Assembly (NCBI GenBank): GCA_905213905.1
Contig: CAJMKD010000009.1
Coordinates: 1-64,000, forward strand
Length of the DNA stretch: 64,000 bases
Source of the DNA: an uncultured Sutterella sp.
GTDB taxonomy: Bacteria > Pseudomonadota > Gammaproteobacteria > Burkholderiales > Burkholderiaceae_F
Direction of reading: 5' to 3'
Shown: positions 44,529 to 51,661 of the stretch, piece by piece
Numbering within the stretch: position 1 is the stretch's first letter
Layout: every line of letters starts with the position of its first letter
Notes under the pieces: generated by a model
What the model was told of the DNA's origin: nothing
What the model saw: the letters and a program-made list of their open reading frames with translations, nothing else
Databases searched by the model: none
Translations under genes and position numbers: made by a program

Positions 44529-44853
44529 GTTGGTCTCCCTTCCTTTGGGTGTTGGAGAAGTTGTTTTGCTTTGGGGCGGCGCGCCTCCGGCTTGAGGCGC
44601 GGCTCGTTTCCTGAGAGCTGACGGTTTGGATGCGGGCGGCGCGAAGCAGGGATGGCGACTGCCTAGCGCCGGCCGCAACGGGGTCGATGCGGGGTTGCGA
44701 GCCGTCTTTGGGGCCGCTGAAAGCGGGACGCTGCAGTCGCTTTTGCGGACTGCATGGTCCCTTTCGGTAGTTTACAGCACGTTTTCCGACGGGTCAGTAT
44801 TATCCCTCAAACGGACCACTACGTACCCCATTGCGGCATCAAGATTCTGCGAT
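44529..44853. promoter_or_regulatory. Gap with FixJ-like box (44819-44826)
   Basis: CCACTACGTACCCC at 44816-44829 holds CTACGTAC, reverse complement of GTACGTAG. It lies between the aconitase stop and the flavoprotein start (291 nt upstream), so the flavoprotein-cytochrome pair may have its own regulated promoter. GGTAGTTTAC at 44766-44775 may be a weaker half-site. No gene in the gap. Confidence 0.5.
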
Positions 44854-47250
44854 TTAAATCTTCTTTTCCGCTGCAACGACCCAGTTGAGCGCGGAACCCG
44901 CGCGGAACCATTCGAGCTGCTTGGCGTTGTAGGAGTGCTGCGCTTCGAACTGCTCTTTCGTGCCGTCTTCGTGCAGCAGCTCGATCGTGACGGGACGCCC
45001 CGGCGCGAGCGCCTTCATGTTGAGGACCGAAATGCGGTCCTTTTCCTGAATCTTGTCGTAGTCCTTCGGGTCGCTGAAGGTGAGCGCGAGAATGCCCTGC
45101 TTCTTGAGGTTCGACTCATGAATGCGGGCGAGGCTCTTGGCGAGCACCACGACGACGCCCAAGTAGCGCGGCTCCATGGCGGCGTGCTCGCGGCTCGAGC
45201 CTTCGCCGTAGTTGTCGTCGCCCACGATCACCGAGGCGATCTGGTGGTTCTTGTAGAAGCGCGCCACTTTGGCGGGCGTGTCGTACTTCTTTTCGGCCGT
45301 GTTCCAGACTTTGCCCGACTGGCCGTTGAAGGCGTTCACGGCGCGCTCGAGAAGGTTGTCGGAAATCTTGTCGATGTTGCCGCGGTAGGGGAGCCACTTG
45401 CCGCCCGGGCTGATGTGGTCCGTTGTGCACTTCCCCTTGGCTTTGATGAGAAGCGGCAGCGCCGTGAAGTCCTTGCCGTCCCAAGGCTTGAAAGGCTCCA
45501 GAAGGCGGATTCGCGTATTCGTGGGCGCGGGCGTCACGTCGATGGAGCTGTCGAAAGTGGGGAGAACGCAGCCCGTCAATTCCGTGACGAAGCCCTTCGC
45601 GGGCAGCTCTTCGCCCTGCGGGGCCTTGAGGCGAATGGTCTTCCCGTTCTTCGAGCGCAGTTCGCCCTCGAGCGGATTGAAGGCGAGGTCGCCTTCGACG
45701 GCCATTGCCATGACGATTTCGGGGGAGGCCAGGAAGGCGATCGTCTTCGTGCTCCCGTCGTTGCGGCCCGCGAAGTTGCGGTTGAAGGACTCGATGATGG
45801 CGTTGGGCTTCTCGGGATTGCCGATCGTGCGCTTCCACTGGCCGATGCAGGGGCCGCAGGCCGTGGCAAGCACCGTGGCGTTGAGCTTCTCGAAGACGTC
45901 CATGACGCCGTCGCGCTTCATGGTTTCGTAGATGCGGGTCGAGCCGGGCACCACCATGATGGGCGTCTTCACCGGGACGTCATTCTCGACGAGCTGTCGG
46001 GCGACGGAGGCCGCGCGCGTCAGATCTTCATAGGACGAATTCGTGCACGAGCCGATGAGCGCCACTTCAAGCTGCTGCGGCCACTGCTTTTCCTTCAAGT
46101 TCTTCGCGAGGTCCGAGAGGTTCATGCCGGCATCGGGCGAGAACGGCCCGTTGATCTGCGGCTCGAGCGTCGAGAGGTCGATTTCGATCACGCGGTCGTA
46201 GTACTTGGCCGGGTCGGCGAGGACTTCCGGGTCCGCGCGCAGCTCCTTCGAGCAGCCGCGGGCGAGATCGGCCACCGCCTGGCGGCCCGTCGCGGCGAGG
46301 TAGCGGACCATGGCGTCGTCAAAGGGGAAGATCGAGGTTGTCGCGCCCGTTTCTGCGCCCATGTTGCAGATCGTGGCCTTGCCGGTCGCCGAAAGCGTTT
46401 CGGCGCCCTCGCCAAAGAATTCGATCACATGGTTCGTGCCGCCCTTCGTCGTCAGAATGGTCGTGAGCTTCAGAATCACGTCCTTGGGCGAAGACCAGCC
46501 CGAGAGCTTGCCGGTGAGCTTGACGCCGATGAGCTTCGGCATCTTGAGCTCCCATTCCATGCCCATGAGGCCGTCGACGAGGTCGGCGCCGCCCACGCCG
46601 ATCGCGAGCATGCCGAGGCCGCCCGCCGTCGGCGTGTGGGAGTCGGTGACGAGCATGAGGCCGCCCGGGAAGTCGTAGTTTTCAAGGAAGACCTGGTGGC
46701 AGATGCCGGTGCCTGCCGGCCAGAAGTCAAAGCCGTAGCGCTTTGAGACCGCCGAGAGGAACTGGTAGGTTTCGAGGTTGGCTTTGTCGGCAATCTTGAT
46801 GTCGGGAATGGCGCCCGCATTGGCGGTGACGAGGTGGTCGCAGACGAGCGCAGCGGGAAGGGCAATGCGGTCCTTGCCCGAAGAGAGGAACTGGATGATC
46901 GCCATCGGGCCGCCGATGTCGTGCGTGCCGGCGCGGTCCGGACGAAGCTCGATGTAGTCGGCGCCGCGCTGGAAGTTCTTGATTTCTTCCGGATGGAAAA
47001 GGTGCGTGTAGATCACCTTTTCGGCGAGCGTGAGCGGACGGCCGAGCTTCGTGCGTACTTCTGCGACGCGCTTCGGATAGCTTTCATAGAAAGCGCGGAT
47101 CATGTCGAAGTCGCGGATATTGGCGGTCGCATTCGCTTGGGCGCCTTCGCTTGCCTTGGCGGCTGCGCAGCGGGCAAAAACCGGCATGGACGCTACGGCA
47201 GCGGCGCCCGCCGTGCCCTGGATAAGCGTGCGGCGAGAAATTTTCGGCAT
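44854..47250 (-). CDS. Aconitase with twin-arginine signal peptide (predicted periplasmic)
   Basis: Mitochondrial-type (ACO2-like) aconitate hydratase, 798 residues. It opens with a Tat signal: ISRRTLIQG (Arg6-Arg7), hydrophobic GTAGAAAVASMPVFA, then CAAAKA. The catalytic body is intact: DH 138-139, DSHT 203-206, cluster Cys 402 (GSCTNSS), 465 and 468 (ACGPC), NRNFAGRND (two substrate Arg), GSSREH 684-689 (catalytic Ser-Arg). The residue matching Gln72 of mitochondrial aconitase is His110. The start is fixed by AAGGAG 7 nt before this ATG, so the signal is not an artefact of frame extension. Fe-S enzymes are folded before export, which suits Tat. Citrate to cis-aconitate/isocitrate is expected. 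First gene of module B. Confidence 0.92.
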   Translation of the reverse strand: MPKISRRTLIQGTAGAAAVASMPVFARCAAAKASEGAQANATANIRDFDMIRAFYESYPKRVAEVRTKLGRPLTLAEKVIYTHLFHPEEIKNFQRGADYIELRPDRAGTHDIGGPMAIIQFLSSGKDRIALPAALVCDHLVTANAGAIPDIKIADKANLETYQFLSAVSKRYGFDFWPAGTGICHQVFLENYDFPGGLMLVTDSHTPTAGGLGMLAIGVGGADLVDGLMGMEWELKMPKLIGVKLTGKLSGWSSPKDVILKLTTILTTKGGTNHVIEFFGEGAETLSATGKATICNMGAETGATTSIFPFDDAMVRYLAATGRQAVADLARGCSKELRADPEVLADPAKYYDRVIEIDLSTLEPQINGPFSPDAGMNLSDLAKNLKEKQWPQQLEVALIGSCTNSSYEDLTRAASVARQLVENDVPVKTPIMVVPGSTRIYETMKRDGVMDVFEKLNATVLATACGPCIGQWKRTIGNPEKPNAIIESFNRNFAGRNDGSTKTIAFLASPEIVMAMAVEGDLAFNPLEGELRSKNGKTIRLKAPQGEELPAKGFVTELTGCVLPTFDSSIDVTPAPTNTRIRLLEPFKPWDGKDFTALPLLIKAKGKCTTDHISPGGKWLPYRGNIDKISDNLLERAVNAFNGQSGKVWNTAEKKYDTPAKVARFYKNHQIASVIVGDDNYGEGSSREHAAMEPRYLGVVVVLAKSLARIHESNLKKQGILALTFSDPKDYDKIQEKDRISVLNMKALAPGRPVTIELLHEDGTKEQFEAQHSYNAKQLEWFRAGSALNWVVAAEKKI

Positions 47251-47357
47251 TTTGTTCTCCTTTTGGGTCTCCAGCGGGGCGCAGGGCGTGCGCTTGTTGC
47301 TTTCTGCGCTCAAAGCCGCGCACCGCATTTCTCGGGAAAGCATTGTTTCGCGCAGCG

Positions 47358-47420
47358 CCCACTACGTACCCTGGGAAAATGTCAATCGAGATCCGCACGG
47401 GACCACTAAGTACCCTGGGG
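47358..47420 (-). promoter_or_regulatory. Two direct 17-bp FixJ-like repeats in divergent promoter
   Basis: CCACTACGTACCCTGGG (47359-47375) and CCACTAAGTACCCTGGG (47403-47419) differ at one base and are 44 nt apart, near four helical turns. Each holds CTAMGTAC (at 47362 and 47406). They lie 110-170 nt upstream of the aconitase ATG and 95-155 nt upstream of kinase 2, so they can serve both directions. Confidence 0.68.
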
Positions 47421-47513
47421 CTGAATCAAAAAGCGCGCTTCTGCTTCGTTCTGAGGGGGCAATCCGCGGCGGGCGCATTGCCTTGCTGCGAGGAGGCGCG
47501 GTAGATTTCGCCC

Positions 47514-49502
47514 ATGCCGACTCATTTGAAATTCGTCTTTCGCTTTCGATCCATCTGCGCCGATCCGCGCGCGGCCCTCTCGTCCCTCTTGGCCCTCTCG
47601 GCCCTCTCGGCGCCTTGGCGCATCATGGCGCGCTCTGCGCTGCTCTTCGCAGCGCTTCTCCTTTTGGGCGCGCCGATTCCCGCTGCTGCCGCTGCGGCGC
47701 AGGCGCTCGAAAAGGGCGGCGCGCACGCGGCCGCGCTTCGGGCCGATGCCGTTCCGTCGGCGGCGCTTCCCGTGCGCGTCGGCATCGTCGACTTCGTGCG
47801 GCCCAATCCGAACGAGGCGATTCTCGATGCGACGGTGAAGGCGCTCGTGCGCACGTTTGGGGCGAAAAACGTCCGCATTGAGGCCTACAGCCTTGCGTCG
47901 CTCGAGAGCGCCGTGCGGGCCGGGCGCGTTGACGTCTTCATCGCGAGCTCGGGCTTTTTCGTGCGCATGACGCCCGAGGGCGTTCGCAGCCTCGCGACGG
48001 TGGCTTCGCGCCGGTATCCGAATCCGAACGGCAATGACGGCACGCTGATGCTCATTCGTTCGGACCGGGCCGACATTCTGGAGCTCGGCGACCTGCGCGG
48101 CAAAACGCTGGTGACGAGCACGCCTTACGCCTTCACGGGACTGCAGGTGCCCAAGGGCGAAATCTTCGCTGCGGGCTACGATCCGGACGACTTCTTCGGC
48201 GAGATACGGTTCTTGGGCGACGACGATTCGATGATGCGGGCTTTTGACCGCCTCGAGCGCGGCGAGGTCGACGTTGCCTTCCTTCGAATCTGCCTTTTTG
48301 AAGCCTGGGCGGCGAAGCATCCGGCGGCGGCTGCCCGGTTTCGCGTGATTCACGACCATACGGGCAAAGGCGAAGCCTGCCGGCGCTCGACGCCGCTCTA
48401 TCCGTCGTGGACGGTTGCGTCGACCAAATTCGCGGATCCGCGCATCTCGCGCATGGTGACGCGCATGCTGCTGCAGATGCCGCCCGTGGGCGATGACGGC
48501 CTTTACTGGGGCGTCGCGACGGACTATTCGCGCGTCGATGCGCTCTTTCGCAGCCTGCGCATCGGGCCCTACGCCTATCTGAGGGACTGGAATCTGCGGC
48601 GCTTCCTTGATGAATACGGCATGCTCGTTGCTTTTCTCGCGCTTGCGGTGCTCGGACTCATTCTGCACGGCGTCCGCACGACGAAGCTCGTCGAAAAAAG
48701 AACGCGCGAACTCTCTGAAGCGCTCGTGCGCGAGCAGCGGCTCGCCCAGGAGACGCAGGCGGCCAACCAACGCCTTGCACGCATCGAAAAGGCAAGCGCC
48801 GTCGGACAGCTTTCGTCGATTTTCGCGCACGAAATGCGCCAGCCCCTGGGCGCCATTTCGCTTTATGCCTTCGGCCTCAGGAAGCGTGTGGCGGCTGGGA
48901 AGCTCGATCCCGCCGTGTTTGATGCCACGCTTGAAAAGCTCGTCGCGCAGGCCGAGCGCGCAAGCCGCATCGTCGAGCGCGTGCGCGCCTATGCGAAGTC
49001 GGAGTCGGGCCGGCCCGAAAGAATGGATCTGCGCACGGCCGTCGAGCGCGCGGTCGACGACCTGCGCGCTTCGGGCCGGGCGACGGCGCAGATTCTTGTT
49101 GAGAGCGATTCGGCGCCGGTTTTGGTCGTCATCGATTCGCTCGACCTCGAGCTCGTCGTGCTCAATCTCATCAAGAATGCGCTCGACGCCGTGAAGCCCT
49201 TCGGCGCGGCCGGCCGCGTCGCCCTGCGGGTGCGCACTGAAGCGGGCTATGCCGTGCTCGAAGTCGAGGACAACGGCTATCCCTTGACAGACGAAGCTTT
49301 TGAAGCGCTCTCGTCGCTACGCCCGAGCGCCAAGGCCGAAGGGCTCGGCCTCGGGCTCGCCATCGTTCGCGGCATACTGGAGCGCTACGCCGGCCGCCTT
49401 CTGTTTTCACGGCGCGAGGGCGGCGGCCTCATTGCATCGGTGCAGCTTCCGCTTGCGGCAGCTGCGCCGGAAGAACCAGCCAGGAATCAAGAAAAATCAT
49501 GA
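47514..49502 (+). CDS. TtrS-like sensor histidine kinase 2
   Basis: 662 residues. Signal/TM around 40-60, PhnD-type periplasmic domain (about 85-350; VRVGIVDFVRPNPNEAI to LYWGVATDYSRVDALFR), TM about 370-387, coiled coil, HisKA with His439 (HEMRQPLGA), HATPase with NLIKNALDAV, DNGYP, GLGLGLAI. Paralogue of kinase 1, sharing two periplasmic Cys (CLFEAW, CRRSTPLYPSW). Expected to sense a periplasmic or extracellular acceptor, probably a tricarboxylate given the divergent aconitase gene. Two possible starts, 47514 or the Met at 47625; neither has a good SD. Confidence 0.9.
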   Translation: MPTHLKFVFRFRSICADPRAALSSLLALSALSAPWRIMARSALLFAALLLLGAPIPAAAAAAQALEKGGAHAAALRADAVPSAALPVRVGIVDFVRPNPNEAILDATVKALVRTFGAKNVRIEAYSLASLESAVRAGRVDVFIASSGFFVRMTPEGVRSLATVASRRYPNPNGNDGTLMLIRSDRADILELGDLRGKTLVTSTPYAFTGLQVPKGEIFAAGYDPDDFFGEIRFLGDDDSMMRAFDRLERGEVDVAFLRICLFEAWAAKHPAAAARFRVIHDHTGKGEACRRSTPLYPSWTVASTKFADPRISRMVTRMLLQMPPVGDDGLYWGVATDYSRVDALFRSLRIGPYAYLRDWNLRRFLDEYGMLVAFLALAVLGLILHGVRTTKLVEKRTRELSEALVREQRLAQETQAANQRLARIEKASAVGQLSSIFAHEMRQPLGAISLYAFGLRKRVAAGKLDPAVFDATLEKLVAQAERASRIVERVRAYAKSESGRPERMDLRTAVERAVDDLRASGRATAQILVESDSAPVLVVIDSLDLELVVLNLIKNALDAVKPFGAAGRVALRVRTEAGYAVLEVEDNGYPLTDEAFEALSSLRPSAKAEGLGLGLAIVRGILERYAGRLLFSRREGGGLIASVQLPLAAAAPEEPARNQEKS

Positions 49503-50158
49503 AGCCTCAGGACGTGAAGCTGTCGCCCGAAGAAGTTGAGGCGGCAAAAAGAGAAACGCTCATCCGCATCGTCGACGATGACGATTCGCTGCGGGATGCG
49601 CTGCGCTTTGTGCTCGAAACGGAAGGCTGGCGCGTGGCGGATCATGCCGGCGCGCGCGAATTTCTGACGAGAGATGCGCCATCGACCCCCGGCTGCGTCG
49701 TTCTCGACATCCGCATGCCGGGCATGAGCGGCATCGAGGCGCAGCGCGCAATGCTCGAGCGGGGGATTGATCTCCCCATCATTTTCCTCACGGGGCACGG
49801 CGACATCGACATGGCGGTCTCGGCGCTCCAGGAAGGCGCGCTTGACTTTATTCAGAAGCCCGTCGACAACGAGCGGCTTCTCGCGGTCATTGCCTACGCA
49901 GCCTCAGCGAACCTTGCCAAGCGCGCCGGACGCGTCGACGCCGCGACGCTCCTCGAGCGCGCCGCGTCGCTCACCGAGCGGGAGCTCGAGATTGCCCGCG
50001 CGCTCGCCGACGGACTCGTCAACCGCGAAATCGCCGAGCGCCTGCAGATTGCGCAGCGGACGGTCGAAGTGCATCGCGCCGCCGTGATGCGAAAGCTCGG
50101 GATCCGCAAGCCCGCCGAGCTCGCGTCCCTGCGCGCCTTCCTCGATCGAAAAGCCTGA
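49499..50158 (+). CDS. FixJ/TtrR-family response regulator 2
   Basis: 219 residues. Receiver with VDDDDS pocket, phospho-acceptor Asp70 in VVLDIRMPGMSG and the Lys in FIQKPVDN; LuxR-type HTH with LTERELEIARALADGLVNREIAERL and RTVEVHRAAVMRKLGI, the FixJ/StyR/TtrR pattern. The ATG overlaps the kinase stop (ATGA), so the pair is translationally coupled. Probable binding sites are the CTAMGTAC repeats upstream of the kinase and aconitase. Confidence 0.94.
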   Translation: MKPQDVKLSPEEVEAAKRETLIRIVDDDDSLRDALRFVLETEGWRVADHAGAREFLTRDAPSTPGCVVLDIRMPGMSGIEAQRAMLERGIDLPIIFLTGHGDIDMAVSALQEGALDFIQKPVDNERLLAVIAYAASANLAKRAGRVDAATLLERAASLTERELEIARALADGLVNREIAERLQIAQRTVEVHRAAVMRKLGIRKPAELASLRAFLDRKA

Positions 50159-50333
50159 GCGAGCAGGCGGCTTGAGCCCTTAAGGAAAACGCCGATAGCT
50201 TTTTCTTTGCGCCCCGAAGAGGATGAGAGGTGTGCTTCGGGCGGATGTGAGATTGCCCCTGCAAGACTTGGCTGAGCGCAATTTCCTCTTCCCGGAAGCA
50301 GACGCTTCTCAAATGAGGAAAAAGGAGGCGAAT

Positions 50334-50930
50334 ATGTATTCGAGACGCGGTTTTCTCTCGATGGTAGTGCTCGCGGCGCTTGCGCCTGCAGTTCATGCGG
50401 CAGAGGAATCGGGACTCAAAGATCTTTTGGGCGGCATCGCCGACGCGGCGACGCGCCGCTATGCCGAAAAGTACAGCGATGACGGCCGCTGGGACGGCAA
50501 GTACTATTACGACCGCTACGACAACCGCCGCTATACGCGCGACGAATGGCGCCGCGAAATTGAGCGGCGCGCCCGCTACGAGCGGGAAGGGCGCGACTGG
50601 CGCGACGACAAGCGCCGCGCCTGGGAAGAGAAGCGCTACGGCAAAAATTACCGCAATTTCCGCAATGATCGGGGCGACGGCCGCCGTCCCGGCAGAGATG
50701 ACGAGCGCAATCGCCGCCAGGACGAAAAGCGCGCGAGAGACGAGCGCCGCCGTGAAGAGGCGCGCCAGCGCGAAGACCGCAATCGCCAGCGCCGGGATGA
50801 TGAGCGGGTGCGCCGCAACGACGAGCGGGTCCGCCGCCGCGACGAGGCTGTCCGCCGCGAGGACGAGCGTCGTTCGCAGGATGAGCGCCGCCGCGATGCA
50901 GCGCGGGCCGTGAAGAATCTCTTCAATTGA
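50334..50930 (+). CDS. Secreted Arg/Asp/Glu-rich protein
   Basis: 198 residues, unrecognised. Signal YSRRGFLSMVVLAALAPAVHA has a twin-Arg look. After residue 60 it is almost entirely Arg, Asp and Glu, with short repeats of the DDERVRRNDERVRRR kind, likely a long charged helix or disordered rod. SD AAAGGAGG fixes the start; upstream in-frame Met codons lack sites. Placed after the module B regulator on the same strand but with 175 nt between. Might bind nucleic acid, lipopolysaccharide or metal; nothing in sequence decides. Confidence 0.75.
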   Translation: MYSRRGFLSMVVLAALAPAVHAAEESGLKDLLGGIADAATRRYAEKYSDDGRWDGKYYYDRYDNRRYTRDEWRREIERRARYEREGRDWRDDKRRAWEEKRYGKNYRNFRNDRGDGRRPGRDDERNRRQDEKRARDERRREEARQREDRNRQRRDDERVRRNDERVRRRDEAVRREDERRSQDERRRDAARAVKNLFN

Positions 50931-50996
50931 TTGTCTCTAGGCGAATGACCGCGCCGATGCGAGAACCGTTTTTTTGAGGTCCTCGCTCAACTCAAA

Positions 50997-51033
50997 AAAG
51001 GCCTGCCGGCACGACTGCGGCGGGCCTTTTCAT
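50997..51033 (+). terminator. Terminator
   Basis: AAGGCCTGCCG / CGGCGGGCCTT hairpin with TTTT, about 65 nt after the Arg-rich gene. Confidence 0.82.
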
Positions 51034-51134
51034 AAGATTGCCGCTGCATTCCGGAGAGAGGCAAGCAGCTTTTTTTTTGACATTTGACTGGCGCAATCAA
51101 CTGGCGTATATTTCTCGCAAACGGAGCCGGAAAA

Positions 51135-51575
51135 ATGTCAGATTTATCGGAAAACAAAGCCGAATCCTGCGGCAGCTGGCGGCTGGAGGAACTTTCTCAG
51201 CGCGCGGGCGTACCGCGCCGGACGATCCGCTACTACATCCAGCTCGGCCTGGTGCCGCGCCCCGCGGGCGAAAAGCGAGGCGCAGTCTATGGCGAAGCGC
51301 ATCTTGATCGGATTCTCGAGGTGCGCAGGCTGGCGCAGAAAGGGCTTTCGCTCCTCGAAATCCGCGAAGCGCTCAAGCGGAATGCGGCGGGCGAAGCCTT
51401 GCCCGAGCGCCCGCTCGGATCGATTGAAATGCGCGCCCATGTCTACCTGGGGCCCGGGATCGAACTTGTCATTGATCGAACGCGATCCTCGCTCACTACC
51501 GAAGAAATTGCCGGGCTCGCCAAAACCGTTCTGGATGCACTGGCCGAGACGGCGAACAAATCTTCAGCGGACTGA
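51135..51575 (+). CDS. MerR-family regulator
   Basis: 146 residues. N-terminal winged HTH WRLEELSQRAGVPRRTIRYYIQLGLVPRP, with the wing RGAVYGEAHLDRILEVRRLAQKGLSLLEI. The C-terminal part is short, without the Cys cluster of metal sensors. Start at MSDLSENK with GGAG 10 nt upstream. The VIT/VWA gene starts 86 nt downstream on the same strand, which suggests co-transcription or control of it. Confidence 0.85.
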   Translation: MSDLSENKAESCGSWRLEELSQRAGVPRRTIRYYIQLGLVPRPAGEKRGAVYGEAHLDRILEVRRLAQKGLSLLEIREALKRNAAGEALPERPLGSIEMRAHVYLGPGIELVIDRTRSSLTTEEIAGLAKTVLDALAETANKSSAD

Positions 51576-51661
51576 CGAAAAACGAACGGCGCCTTCGGCG
51601 CTGCCAAAAAATTGATTTACGCACTTTGCCGGAAAAGAATTGGCCGGCAGGGAGAGCCTTC

